Of a DNA stretch of 64,000 bases, positions 12,996 to 25,121 are shown piece by piece (the first letter of the stretch is position 1; every line of letters starts with the position of its first letter). This DNA is from Sipunculus nudus (taxonomy: Eukaryota; Annelida; Sipuncula; Golfingiida; Sipunculidae), in assembly GCA_026874595.1 (NCBI GenBank), contig CM049318.1:38461956-38525955 (forward strand), in the 5' to 3' direction. Made by a program: the position numbers and the translations under genes. The notes beneath the pieces were generated by a model. The model did not search any database. It worked only from the letters and a program-made list of their open reading frames with translations, and was not told the origin of the DNA.

Positions 12996-13411
12996 TGTGT
13001 TTGGACGGGGGTGAACACAGGATCATATTCTAACACCCTGCTAAAAAAAACTGTTACTGTACCAGTTGTAGGCAATACAAACATTGTTGACTTAATCCCA
13101 AAAAAAGTGCCTTGTAAAGCTTTATTAGATACTGGATCTCAAGTCTGTATTGTTGCCGAATGGTTTTCAAAGAACATCTTTCATCAGATTATTTGGCTAC
13201 TGTAGAACAATTGACTGATTTGTGTCAAGTTTCAGAAGAACAGGTTGAGTATATTGGCATTGTACCAGTCGACCTTGTATTTTCTGAAGTTTTACCGGAC
13301 CAAATGTTTTCAGTCCCGGTACTTGTCATGAACTCTCAGTTTTACCATGATATTCCCTTTTTAATTGGCACGAACGTTCTTAATTCATATAGACAGACTC
13401 TCGGACCAGAA
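12996..13411 (+). pseudogene. Retroviral-type aspartic protease remnant
   Basis: The active-site motif LLDTGS is encoded at 13,122-13,139. About 80 codons further the fold's second conserved element appears as FLIGTNVL, but in another frame, so a frameshift lies near 13,160-13,200. The protease would process Gag-Pol. A stop at 13,412 ends the segment, just before a deletion that removed the RT fingers. Confidence 0.7.
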
Positions 13412-13454
13412 TAGGTCGGAACTAATTTTATACATAAAAACACATTTCCACACC

Positions 13455-13863
13455 CTTTGGGCTTTTATGAATGGGAAACCATGCCATTCGGTTTAGTAAA
13501 TGCACCAGCCACGTTCCAATGCTTGATGCAAAAGGTCATGGGCGATTTGTACTTTAAACAGTAAATCGTCTATCTTGATGATGTGATAGTTTTCTCAAAG
13601 ACCATTCATGAACATCTAGAAAGACTCGATTCAGTTTTCAGTCGCCTTGCTGATGCTGGTCTGAAACTAAAACCGACGAAGTGCTGTTTTCTCATGGATA
13701 ATATAAAGTACCTGGGTCATATTGTGTCGAAAGCGGCTGTGATAACGGATCCGGAAAAGATTGAAGCCCTACGGCAGTGGCAAAACCAAACGTGTGTCCG
13801 TGACGTCCGGAGAGTCCGGGGCTTCGCATGTTTACCCGATTTGTTCCCTGTTTCGTTAGAGTA
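13455..13863 (+). pseudogene. Reverse transcriptase remnant, palm and thumb
   Basis: The palm motifs [13 protein letters not shown] and, after an in-frame stop at 13,562, the catalytic YLDD at 13,571-13,582 are readable. They are followed by a gypsy-type KCCFL...YLGHIVS segment. The N-terminal fingers are absent: only about 40 bp separates the end of the protease from the palm. A stop at 13,862 ends the frame. Confidence 0.8.
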
Positions 13864-13959
13864 GCTAGGCCCCTGCACAACCTCTTGAAGATTCAGAAAG
13901 AAGGACAACCAGATGCAAACGTGCTACGGTAAACAAACAACCGTTTGAGGGGAAAGAAA

Positions 13960-14400
13960 ATCACCACAAGCTTTTGATCAACTGATTCAACTTCTTTGTT
14001 CGAGTCAGGTACTTGCTTTTGCTAATTTTTCAAAACAATTCATAGTTCATACAGATGCCAGTTTCAAAGGAATAGCAGGTATTCTACATCAAGTACAAGA
14101 CGGTCAAAAGAAACCCATTGCCTTCGCTAGCCGTAGCGTGAATCCCGCAGAAAGCCGGTATCCTACTCACAAATTAGAATTCTTGGCCTTAAAATAATGT
14201 GTTACAGATAAGTTTAAAGAATATCTCTACAATTCAAAATTTACAGTTTTCACCTGTAAATATCCTCTAACATACATTCTGTTCAGCGCCCGACTTGCTG
14301 CTGGTCAGCGCTGGGTAGCGGAAATGGCTTATTATGATTTCAATATCCAGTACTGTTCAGGGAAACATAATATTGACACAGATGCTTTATCGAGGTTGCC
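13960..14400 (+). pseudogene. RNase H remnant of the gypsy element
   Basis: FIVHTDAS carries the first catalytic Asp (14,054-14,056); it is followed by IAFASRSVNPAE and KLEFLALK, the catalytic Glu region, ended by an in-frame TAA near 14,196. The frame then resumes to a DALSRLP motif at ~14,376, the usual end of gypsy RNase H. Confidence 0.8.
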
Positions 14401-14764
14401 CCGTGTATTACAAGATCAAGAACGCGTCGATCAGAACCTTCCCAACGATGTAGTCAAAGTTAAATGCGAGGAAGGTATGGTTGTTCCTGATATCTTACCA
14501 AGTTTGGGTTCAAATCCTAATTCCTCGGTGGGAATGGCATTAAATCATATTCAACTTTCCAGACACCAGTATTACATGGAAGCTAAACCGTTCAGTGATC
14601 CAGTCCTTAAACCATTATTTCTCCATCTCCATCTCCAAGACAATGTTGAGCGCCTACTGCACAACTCCTTGTGTATAGGAAATACTACCGGAAGCAGTTT
14701 TTTTAAAGGCGAGGAACAATTTCAGCTTGTATATTACCTTCTAAACTTAGACTTGTCGCCCTGT

Positions 14765-15682
14765 CAGGAATACATGATGATATAGGCCATCTCGTACGTA
14801 CTAGGAGTATTCAGCTGGCACAGGACAGGTTCTTTTTGCCCACTATGACTCGAGATATACAGTCTCATATAAGGAACTGTCTCCAATGTGTCATACAGAT
14901 AACTCAACCTGCAGTGGTATGTATGACCTATTAAGTATGACATCGTCCGAGCCTATGGGACTGTTATGCATAGACTTTTTAAGTTTAGAACCTTGCTGAT
15001 GACAGATCACTACACTCGATATGCCAAAGCTGTCCCATGTAAAACTGCAAAAGCCAAACTTAAAGCAAAGATTCTGTTTGATACATTTGTTAATCATTAT
15101 GGTTTCCGATAACAAATCCATAGCGATCAAGGTCGCCAATTTGAATCTGCTTGGATAAAAGAATTATGCCAACTCGCAGGAAAAAAAGAAAAGCCACACA
15201 ACACCTTACCATCCTCAAGGAAACCCCGTTGAACGGTTTAACAGAACCTTTTTAAATATGTTGGTTACCCTTAAATCCGAACAAAAGAAAGATTGGAAAT
15301 CCTATGTAGGTCCGTTAACTCATGCGTACAATTGAAAAAGGGACGAAGCCACATGGTACTCATCTTTCTTCTCGGTGTTCGACTCCGAGTCGATTTGGTT
15401 CTTGGAGTGGATAATCAAACCTAAGGGAAGACCTATAAAACTTACGTTTCAAATCTCCAGGAACAGTTAAAATTTGCATTTGAAAAAATTCAGCGAGCCT
15501 CAGAATCAAATATACAACGTCATAGAAGCTCTAAGGTCGCCACTCTCGAGGAACTGTTTTGGCAGTGAATGATAAAGGTCTTGTCCGTAACCTTGGACTC
15601 ATTCATAGGAATAAACTAGCTGATACATTAGGTAATGAATTGTATGTGGTGAGGGAACAACCCCTAAGCAGGGATCCCTCCA
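14765..15682 (+). pseudogene. Integrase remnant of the gypsy element
   Basis: An N-terminal HHCC zinc-binding region is readable at 14,770-14,890 (H-x4-H, later C-x2-C). The DDE catalytic core is present but spread over frames: D at 14,973 (CIDF), D at 15,125 (HSDQG), E at 15,231 (GNPVERFN); the last two are about 35 residues apart, the D,D35E spacing. A C-terminal LVRNLGLIHRNKLAD stretch resembles the gypsy GPY/F-type tail. Several frameshifts and stops make it non-functional. Confidence 0.8.
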
Positions 15683-15699
15683 TTGGTTTTAGTGGTATA

Positions 15700-16085
15700 T
15701 GTGGTATAACACTCACGAACCGCTACATATTCACCATACAGCTCCCGGAAGTGGTAGGGAATTTCCACGAAGAACTTTTTTGGATATGTTAAGAAGTTCT
15801 TCTTTTTTAAATTTTCTCTTGAATTACACGATCTCTTGCTTTTTAAGGCGAGAAGATGCAATCAGTTTGAAAAAAAATAATCAGAACAGATCATTTGCTT
15901 GTCAATAGTACATGTTTTAATGGGGTGTTTCCATACACTGGTATCACCTGCTATATAGACCGTTCCAGTGTGAAGCCTTCACTTGCATGATTGGCGTGCA
16001 AGTATAGTGAAGGAAATCCGCCACTTCCGGGAGTTGTATGGTTAATGTGCAGTGGTTTGTGAGTATTCTGCTTACAAAATAGGCT
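15700..16085. repeat. Foldback repeat of unknown family
   Basis: About 65 bp at 15,705-15,768 (containing CCATACAGCTCCCGGAAGTG) returns inverted at 16,013-16,078 as CACTTCCGGGAGTTGTATGG. A second smaller hairpin (CCTTCACTTGCA ... TGCAAGTATAGTGAAGG) sits just inside the right arm. It abuts the end of the gypsy integrase. No TSD could be fixed. Confidence 0.55.
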
Positions 16086-17245
16086 AATTTGATTATTAGG
16101 TCAGCTTTATCCCTTGATCCCCGAATGTTAATAAGGCTCCATATCTCCGTGATTATGAAGTCATCAGTAAAAGGTTGCCTGTTGCTCCTGAAATTTAAAT
16201 ATTCATGAACATTCATGACGATCTCTTCGCATGACCTCTCGTGCGTTTATGTCATCTTTCATATCTTGTGGTAAATGAGAGCATGAGTGGAAGCGATAAA
16301 GTAGTAAGATTGAAAAGTTGTTTAAAGCTTTACTTTGAGCTAATTATAGCATAATTAAGGCTGATGGACAGTCAAAGTAAATGAATCATGTTTAATTAGT
16401 GGGATGGTTGTTTAGATAGGTGACAGGGCGATGGGACCAGTGTTGCTTGTAATATCGCTCACCCATTGAATACAGTGTCAAGTGCCTGTGATTCACTGTT
16501 ATTTTCTTGGAAGAGTTAAACCTATGTTAAGCTTCTGTGTTAAACCTCTGTTTTTTAAACTCTCTGTATTGATAATACGTGTTACATATATTATATAATA
16601 ATTGTAGCTGTTGCAAGCTTAATTTTACCAAGTCTCTACGGCGTGATACTGTAACTGATCTTTGACCTGCCTTTTTTAGCTCGCTCTTTTATATTAGTCG
16701 CCATGATCGATTGCGCACTCATGTGAGAAGTTAGACTGTCCTTTACGACAAAGGATTTGCTTGTGAACGTGTCCTAGCACGAAGGTATGAAAGGCAAAAG
16801 CAAAGGTCCTCTAAAACACACTTGTGGTCCTATTTTATTGCAATGTTTGCATGAAAGTAAGTTTTGAATGTCCGCTACAGGTCGGCTCTTGCTAATGGCT
16901 AGCTGTTGATCATGTAATTACTGATCTGGTCCCATAGCTTTGAAACGTCGTACGATTAACGTTGAGATTACTTACCGGAGCATTTGCATGAGTTTGTCAT
17001 AACACAGACGTAGTAGTAATGATAGTAAGGGTTAGTAAAGGGTACGCATGTCGACATGCATTTAACTTAATTTATATACGCAGATAATTTAAGGTTTCAC
17101 CACCAGATGTCTTCGCCTGCAAATAGTAGCGCAGATAGTTTGAGGTTTCACCGCGAGATGTCTCTACCATGCAGGCTTGAAAGTAGACTGTGTACATCTA
17201 TTATAACAATGTTAGAGCTTGTGTTGTCTTAAAAGATGTTTTGTG
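16086..17245. other. Intergenic, one local duplication
   Basis: No gene recognised. A ~50-bp segment containing GGTTTCACC and AGATGTCT is tandemly duplicated, diverged, at 17,079-17,129 and 17,130-17,178. Confidence 0.5.
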
Positions 17246-18855
17246 TATATGGGTATTTCTACAAAAAAAATGTCACATTTCATGTCCCGAAACTATATTT
17301 GTTACTGAGAAATTAGCAAATGCTAAAAATGACATGAATAACCATTCAGATGGTTGCTAAAGATATAACCATTATTATGAGATAAAAATAATTTAAATAA
17401 AAGGCAGAAATACATACAGAAAAAAGCTGCAAATGTTACAATACCCTTAAATTTCCGTTGTCCCTTTCTCTCGGATCTTAAATTCAAAACAGCGTTTTTC
17501 TGTAATCACTGTTCCATTTATATAGATTTTGTTTTCCACGTTGTCACAGCGGTGAAAGTTTATTAAGATGATATTTTTGCTTGATTTTTTTCCTGACCGT
17601 TTTGTTTTTAATACAAAAATTTGGATATAAAAAGTATGTCTCCCAAAATATACTCGGCACCGTTACCTGACCTTTTGACCTTGCAGCGCGTGAACAGAAA
17701 CCACTTTGCTGATGCAGGGAGCAGCGTTTATTAGAGTTCAGGAAATTTTGTACACATAATCCACAATTAAATTTAGTAACTGTCATATCAGTGTTCTCTG
17801 TTAATCATTAAAGGGTTAAAAAAAATCACCGTATGTTTATTTGGACTCGATACCGTTACACCTGCGAAAAATTAACCGTCACATATAACACTTCGAAAAT
17901 GGCCTCCTCTTGTTGTTCATGTAGAGATAACTCGTGCTGCCCTCTTAGGGACAGTAGGGAAGTAATTTTTTGTCCTGCATCTGACGTATAAATGAAAAAA
18001 TCTCAGCACCGTTACCACTCGAAACCGTTACCTGCATGAAAAATAACGGTGTCGAGAGCAAGGTATTAAATCCAAATTATTGAAATAGAATATTATAATA
18101 TATTATAATATATATTATAATATAGAAACATATTTTGGGCTAAATATTTAAAACATTTGCGTTTCTTCTATTCAAACAGGCATTTGCTTGTTTTAATACA
18201 TAATACTGGTATTCAAGTAGTCACTACGGTTATTTTTACTTCAAAAGCTCGACTCCGTTACCTATGCTCAACACCGTTATCTATGCTCAACACCGTTACC
18301 TAGAGGATTTAAAACCATGTTTAAATTTTATTTTCTGTGCATTCAAAAAAATAAACAAGGTATTTCGACTCAAATTCTGAAGGTAGATGTACCAAAGTAC
18401 TTTGTTCGGTAAATACCTGCAAATGCACCCCTCTGGAAGCAAAAAAAGGAATAGAAACAATTTTTTGTTTTCAAAAGTTAATTAAAAAGAAAAAAAATGT
18501 TCTTTTTTACACACTTTTTTTGGTTAAATTCATAACTGAAATTTATGTTTTGATTTTATTAAAGCCTATTAATTTTAATTTTATCGAAAATCACAAAAAA
18601 ATCGAGTCAAAACAATTTCTGAAATGTGCAAGTGAGATTTTACTGCGTGTCACGGTGTCGAGAAAAAGGTTCATATTTTCCCCTTACCTGGACTATTTAT
18701 AAAAAAAGGAAACTGAAAAGTGCACTACTTGCATTATTTTACAATTCTAACGATGTTTTTCTACAAATAAAGTTTTGTTATATCAAAATCAAGATTAAAA
18801 AAAATCACCAAGAAAACCCTTGAAATGCGACGTTTTCTGTAGAAATACCCATATA
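17246..18855. mobile_element. Orphan ~1.6-kb TIR transposon with repeated CACCGTTACC motifs
   Basis: The left end, TATATGGGTATTTCTACA followed by AAAAATGTCACATTTCA, recurs inverted at the right end (TGTAGAAATACCCATATA at 18,838-18,855, preceded by TGAAATGCGACG). The TIR is thus ~37 bp, with TA or TATA as possible target duplication. Inside are at least eight copies of a motif near CTCGACACCGTTACCT: + strand near 17,654, 17,846, 18,004, 18,019, 18,247, 18,267 and 18,285; inverted near 18,041 and 18,645. No transposase was recognised. TA flanks suggest the Tc1/mariner group, but this is only a guess. Confidence 0.6.
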
Positions 18856-20917
18856 TTGCCTTTCAGTAATGTTGCACATGTAAGTAACAGATATCATAGT
18901 AAACAGGGTTTTCTTTTCCACAAAATTAAAATATAAAACTATTAATAGATACTATTTAGGCTGGGGAAAAATTAGTTTTCTTCATGTTTATGTTTTCCAG
19001 TTTTACGTAAGCCAGTTTGACAGTCCTTATACGAGTCATGGCATTTGTGTGTGTGTGGGGGGGGGGGGGGGGGGGTTGTCGATACCAACACTGGATATTT
19101 GTTAAACTGTTGAAATTTGACGTTAATTAAACACAACAATTATAATATAAATTGTTCTTGGGATTGAGACAAAGTTTCACAAATCTGTTTTTTTTCTCTC
19201 TTTGTTCTTCTGCCAGCCCTTTTCTGAGCCACAGATCAAAATGTATCCACTTTGCCCAGTTTGACAGTCCTTATTTCCTGGTCTCTATACAGAAATCTAT
19301 TCAAGTTCTAGTCAAAATCGTTCTACTTTTAAACCAATCTGGTATTCATTTTATATCATACTGAATGTATATGGATATATACAGCCTATTTTCCGCACTT
19401 GGTAGTTCCACAGTTCCACCAACTTGTCCCAGACTCTAATTATACCGGTAATTGAAATTTCTTCACAAGGCCTGCAAATTGAAGAATCTATATGGCGTAT
19501 ACTGAAAGATAAATCCCCGAGTTAACGTTTTACTACTTGTTAAACTCTTCTTCGTGATCTGACATACATGTCCCTGCATGAGTGGGCCTGTACATTTTTT
19601 GCTTGTTTTTAGCTTATTTCCAATCAGCAGCTGTCAACTGTGTGTTTTGCATATGACCAGTGACCTGAGATGTTGTGCTACAGGCTATTGCAGTGGCGGA
19701 TCCAGGAGAAGCCGAAACAACCTTTTTAAGTTTTCAAACAAAATTTTGCGACCGTCCCCTTTAAAAAATCCTGGATCCGCCCCTGTATGGATTGTTTTTT
19801 TTTTATTTATTTTTAAATATTTTTATTACTTACAGTGTTTGGTTCCCGTTTAGTAAAATATAATCCATCCCAGTATCCGTGTCCGCGTGTTTATAACCTA
19901 TTCCTTAGATTTCTCGTGCAACATATAATATTTCCAATGAATATTCAGTTACCCCCCCCCCTCCCCCCCCCCCAACAAACGAACATAGTCATCAGTAGGT
20001 GGAACAGATAAGAGAGTAAGTTTTTAATATGTTTGTAAAAAAAAAAGAAACCAGAACATAGCATGATCGCCATCCAATAGTTTACAGCCGGTCAGATAGA
20101 TGGCGCTTCCTTACTGTCTCATACCATCCTTCCGCCAGCGGTCTTTTCTATTTTTGTGAGTACGATTCTGCGCAGTGTAGTCTCATCCGAAAATAACATG
20201 AGAACAATTATTTCGGGCACACTCCCATGTATATCCCCTATTATCACTCAAACAGCCTCTGGCCAACATTGCTGAAGCAGCACACTGGCAGTGTGACCAG
20301 CACTGACGTCAGATGGTTGAAAGCAAGGTCGCTGGTATACCGTATAGTGCATATTTACCAGGTATATTAATAAAAATTTACTTATCATTTTCACTGACAT
20401 GACCATAAATTAAAAATGTGTTGTTATGGTAACAGTGGCCAGTGCAATCACTATCAGTTGCAGACCTTAAAATAACGTCAGGGCAAGAATAAAATAAGGC
20501 CATCCTTCGTGCGACCACGCAACATGACCAGGTACTCACAGGAAGGAGCTTGTTTTGTGCCATGTGTGCCTAGGAATTAACACTACTATTACTAATCACT
20601 GTTCATTTATTTATGAAATTATGTATTTTCAAGTGTCTTGAGCTCGGGACCTGGACACATTGCCCCAGAGATAATGCTCTGAACTATTCCCAATTTGCAC
20701 TTACGGTTAAGTAAATAGCTATAAGTACATATATACATTTTTGGCCTTATAGAAATCAATTTTCATTAATTTCTAAACATGTCAATAAGGAGTAGGCAAA
20801 ATTATATTTTCATTGAAATCATATATGGACTCCATCTCAAAGCTAGCTGTAAACAATGAACATATATTTATATAAGTCTTTGGTTTAAACATTAATTTGT
20901 ATGTACATATAATTATT
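18856..20917. other. Intergenic with homopolymer runs
   Basis: No gene recognised outside the small MITE at 19,691-19,785. G and C runs lie at ~19,054-19,075 and ~19,951-19,972. A perfect CRE octamer TGACGTCA occurs at ~20,305. Confidence 0.5.
19691..19785. mobile_element. Short GGCGGATCC MITE, copy 1
   Basis: It starts CAGTGGCGGATCCAGGA and ends TCCTGGATCCGCCCCTG, giving near-perfect 17-bp TIRs around a 61-bp centre. CAG...CTG termini with this sequence suggest a hAT-type MITE; the 8-bp flanks do not match cleanly. An expanded relative lies at 41,968-42,188. Confidence 0.7.
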
Positions 20918-23900
20918 AGTTCACTTTGTGAACTTATGCCATTTCGCAGCGTCCACTGTCCACCGTCTGTTACCAAATATCTCAACAGCCACAGCAGCTG
21001 CCTTTATAAAACTTTGCAGAATTACTGAACATGGAATGAACATGCAAAAATAAGCTTTTAGTGGCACCACCTATGTTGACCTGCTTTCTGCGGGCCGATA
21101 TGGTCTTTTCTACTTCCTCCAAGATAAGTCATAAAGTATCAATATTTTGGCCTTCATAGTCAGCAGTTACTTAGAGGAAGGGGAATAACTTGAGTATAAA
21201 TCCAGTCAAGTCATTTTCAAGATGGTTTCTCTACGGAACTTCAAATTGTGTTGATTGTAAAATTTGACAACTTGAAGTGTTTCCATACATGATGTATTCT
21301 CTGACACTAAAGGTCTTAGGAACTGCTGCAGCCTTCAGTACCAAATTTCATAGGAATATTGATCAAGTGACTGCTAAACAATTCTGACCTGCAGGTGGCT
21401 ACACATATATTGAGCTGCTTTCTGCACGCTGTAATAGTCTTTTCTCATATTTTGGCTTTCTTATCAAATTAAATATTTGCATAAAGGAAGTGGAATAAAA
21501 TGAGTATAGATTCAGTCAAATTATTTTCAATATGGCTTATCTACGGAACTTCAAATTGTGTGGATCTTGAAATGTAAACACTTGATGTTTTCCATACATG
21601 ATGTATTGTCTGTTACCAAATTTCTTAGGATCTGCTGCAGCCATCAGTATCAAATTTTGAAGGAAATATTGATCATGTGACTGCTTTATGATTTTGACCT
21701 ACAGGTGGCGCTACCTGTATGGTGCTTCTTTTCTGCAGGCTGTAATGATCTTTTCTGCTTTTTAAGTATTAATATTTGTTATAATACTACAAAACACAGT
21801 CTCCTCTGAGACCCTTGGACAGACCTTTTGGAAACTGGGCATAGTTGTTCCTTCACGTATGTAGTTGTGCATTACAATAACCAGACAGGTGGTGCCACTC
21901 ACTTTTCCGTTTTTGTGGAAAAAATTAATGCCCGTTTGTCAGGAGTGATTTGCAGTATTGGCCTGAAATTGTGCATATCCATAGATTTTGGACTCCTCCA
22001 TCTTGTACTTAAGACTGGTGGCGCCATCTGCAACCTTTTTCCTGTGGCATCCATCCCTACATGTGTTTTCGTGAAAATTGCTCATATCTCAGAAGTGGTT
22101 CAGGGTATTGGTCTGAAATTTGGCATGTCAATCCATCTTGGAAAGTCTTCTCATAAACCAGACAGGTAGCACCACCTAACTTCTGTTTGTTGTAGAAGAA
22201 ATTAATGCCCTTTTCTGAGGGTGATATATGTTATTGGCCTGAAATTCTGCATATTCATAATCCATGGACTCTGATCTGCAATCATTTTCCCATGGAGTCC
22301 ATCTGTACATTTGCTTTGGGTGAAAATTGCTCATATCTCAGGAGTGGTCTAATGTATTGGTCTGAAATTTGGCATGTGCATCCATCTTGGAAAGTTTTCT
22401 TGTAAACCAGATAGGTGGCGTCACCTGCAATACTTTTTGTGTAATGTCCACATTTGCATTTGCCATCTTTTTGTCTTAGTGGTTGTTCAGTGTAATGGTT
22501 TGAAATTGTGCATGTCCATAGATCCTTGACACCTCCATCTCGTAAACAAGACTGGTGGAGCCATCTGCAATTGTTTTCACATGGCGTACACCTGTACATT
22601 TGCTTTTGTGAAAATTGCTCATACCTCAGGAGTGGTTCAATGTATTGGAATGAACCTCACGTCATGTATTGGTCTGATAGGTGGCGCAACCTACCAGTGC
22701 CTTCATCTTTTCACTGAATAAATTAATACTATTTTCTCAAAGTTTAAGTGGACTTTATTCAGGAGTGGTGTGACAGATGGGCCTGAAATTGTACATGTCT
22801 GGGATTATTTATGTCATATTGAAAGAGTGATGGTGCTACTCAGCTGTTTTCATGTGGCTAAAATCCTACTGTATACTGTTTTACTGGAAATTTTGCCTAC
22901 TGTTGATCATGGTTTCATAGTTCATGTTTTATCAAACTTCTGCTAATTTCCACCTACAATTTTTTGCAATTTCTTGGAGGGTATTCATATTTTGCGCTGT
23001 GTACTCACTCCATTCCCCTTTCCACTCAATCCATCCCTTACTTCACCTGTGCCACTCTGATTTTGGCAGATACATGTTGTCCCTTGTCTACAACCTGTAT
23101 TCAAGTTTGCCTTTCATATCAAAGTACAGTGGAACCTCACAATTACGACCACCTTGGGGACTGACCAAAGTGGTCTTAATTTGGGGGTGGTCGCATTTGT
23201 GAAACTCTAAATTACCTGGATCGTATATTTGGGACCAAGAAAGGTGGTCGTAATTGTGGGGTGGTCGCAATTGCGGGGTGGTCGCAAGGCGAGGTTCCAC
23301 TGTAAATAATTGCTTAAACTTAAAGGAAGAGGAATAAAAGGAGTATAAATTCAGTCAAATTATTTTTGAGATGGCGTCTTTATGGAAGTTCAAATTTTGT
23401 CAATCACAAAATATGACATTTTGTTGTGTTTGCAATCATGATGCAATGTCTGTAACCAAATATGTTAGATACTGCTACAGCCTTCAGCACAAAATTTCAC
23501 AGGAACATTGATCATGTGACTGCTATTTGATTTTGACCTGCAGGTGGCGTCACCTGTGTTGACCTACCTTTGGCAGGCTGTTATAGCCTTTTCTGCCCTT
23601 TCAAAGATATGTCATTAAGTATGAATATTTAAGGCTTCATATCACATAAAATAATTCTTTGAAGGAAGGGAAATAAAATGAGTATAAATTCAGTAAATTT
23701 ATACAATAAATTCAAGATGGTGCCTTTACAGAACTTCAAATTTTGTCTTCTGATTAATCTATTTCCTGTCCATCCTTTTCTCTTAAATTTTTAGTTTGTT
23801 CATTCTGTAAACTTATGCAATAGGACAGAGTCCACTTCGAAAGGAATGAATTGTATTTTCACGTTCACTTTTTTTTTCTTAATCACTCACTATCATGCAG

Positions 23901-23946
23901 AGTAATTCACAGAGTGAACATTAGACCCCTTGGTCTCTTGTTTTAA
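20918..23946 (+). mobile_element. Hairpin-ended element F (TTCAC family)
   Basis: The left end is a perfect hairpin AGTTCAC-TTT-GTGAACT (20,918-20,934) followed by a GTCCACTGTCCACCGTCTG tract. The right end has TTCACAGAGTGAA, then the hairpin AGACC-CCTT-GGTCT (23,923-23,936), then CTTGTTTT. Inside are diverged sub-repeats: one phrase (GAGTATAAATTCAGTCAA) recurs near 21,193, 21,501, 23,342 and 23,679, and another (AAAATTGCTCATATCTCAG) near 22,076, 22,324 and 22,612, with many AGGTGGCG motifs. No protein. A pogo-like MITE is nested inside. The architecture parallels elements A-D. Confidence 0.65.
23127..23302. mobile_element. Pogo-like MITE 1, nested in F
   Basis: TA is followed by CAGTGGAACCTC at the left and GAGGTTCCACTG followed by TA at the right: perfect 12-bp terminal repeats with a TA target duplication, 176 bp. 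The interior has GGTGGTCGTAATTG-type subterminal repeats. CAGTGGAACCTC ends are typical of pogo/Tigger-class Tc1/mariner MITEs. No transposase. Confidence 0.85.
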
Positions 23947-24576
23947 ACTTGCTTAGGTTTTGGTCAAGCAGTGAGCTTCCTCCATATTTCTTGAAAATTC
24001 TTTGAGTCTCCGGGTCTGTGCTTATTCTCTCAGAAATACCTACATAAAGTGCTACAATCAAAATTAAATTAAATTTAAATTTATCACTAAATGCGGGAAA
24101 ATAGCAAATGTTGGGTCCATCTGTTGAAACTGGAGAAATAGCTCCCATAGATGTATCAGGCAGTGTCAGTTAGCATGCTCATAGGAAGTGCTGGAACTTA
24201 AGCCTGTATGATCGGTGTCTTGGTCCGGACCTGTAGCAACAGCAAATGTATCTTGTTCGCAGGGATTAAGAACAGTGTAATTATATGTGTAACATCTTAC
24301 AACACTTGTATCACAAGAAAACATTTGATAATTCTATTGGAATGGAATGTGAATGTGGCCAGAATGTCATGAAATATGTGAATATAGTTTGCTAAGCCAT
24401 GTTCTTAATTCTGCCAAAGGTGCAATTAACATGTTCATACAAGCAACCCCAGTAGCTTGACGAACATTTGCAACTGTTGTACAGTATGTTTTACAAATTC
24501 TCACATGGCATATGCAGGTGCAGGCTAATGCTTGGCCACAGTGACCACCTCTATGGCTCTGGTACATCATGCAGGT
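23947..24576. other. Intergenic, nothing recognised
   Basis: AT-rich sequence between element F and the first N-family element. No ORF, terminus or RNA gene supported. Confidence 0.5.
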
Positions 24577-25018
24577 TCAACGGGCCCAATCACCTATTAA
24601 GTAGTTGAATTAACATGAAAAATAGCTTCTTCCCTTTAAATTAATTTTGTACCTGCAAAAATATTACAATATAAACATTAACACAGCATGTACATCACCT
24701 GGGCCACAACGTTTGACAATCGGGAGATGCCTGACTGATTTGGCTCAAAAACATGTAATCCACATTCCTCATGGCTGAAACACTGTGTGTTGAGGCTCAC
24801 AATGGGGCCTCCGGTCACGTGGCTTTGTTATGGTAAACAGACACATGTGGACTGTGTTAACTAACACCTGGAGCCATAACAAGGTGTTAAACAGTTGTAT
24901 GCAAGGTCTGATACAGACTGTGTGCAGGGATGGTTTTGCTGGGAAACTTTTGTATAAACTAAACTGAACTGATAGTGTGTATGAATAGGCAAAATATTGC
25001 TCCTGGTTATGTCCCTTT
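24577..25018. mobile_element. TTAA-type element N, copy 1
   Basis: It is colinear with the copies at 25,122-25,783 and 46,475-46,985: start near GGGCCCAATCACCTATTAAG, middle CTTTGTTATGG...CCATAACAAGG (a conserved inverted repeat), end GTTATGTCCCTTT. The terminal TTAAAGGGGCC/GTCCCTTTAA is clearest in copy 3; here the ends have decayed. Non-coding. Confidence 0.6.
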
Positions 25019-25121
25019 CGAGTGTTACCATGGAGTCAGACCCCCATCGCAAGAAGCTCTCTGATAAAATAAAATTATTTCTCCACACAGAATGACGGTC
25101 TCATACAGGTTCTATACATTA

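Larger units (their letters stand above)
12640..15700 (+). mobile_element. Decayed Ty3/gypsy LTR retrotransposon
   Basis: Gag-pol domains follow in Ty3/gypsy order on the + strand: CCHC zinc knuckle, aspartic protease, reverse transcriptase, RNase H, integrase. The reading frame is broken by several stops and frameshifts, and the N-terminal half of the RT is missing between the protease and the palm. I could not find paired LTRs, a primer-binding site or a polypurine tract. It is an old, inactive copy; integrase after RNase H excludes Ty1/copia. Confidence 0.85.
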
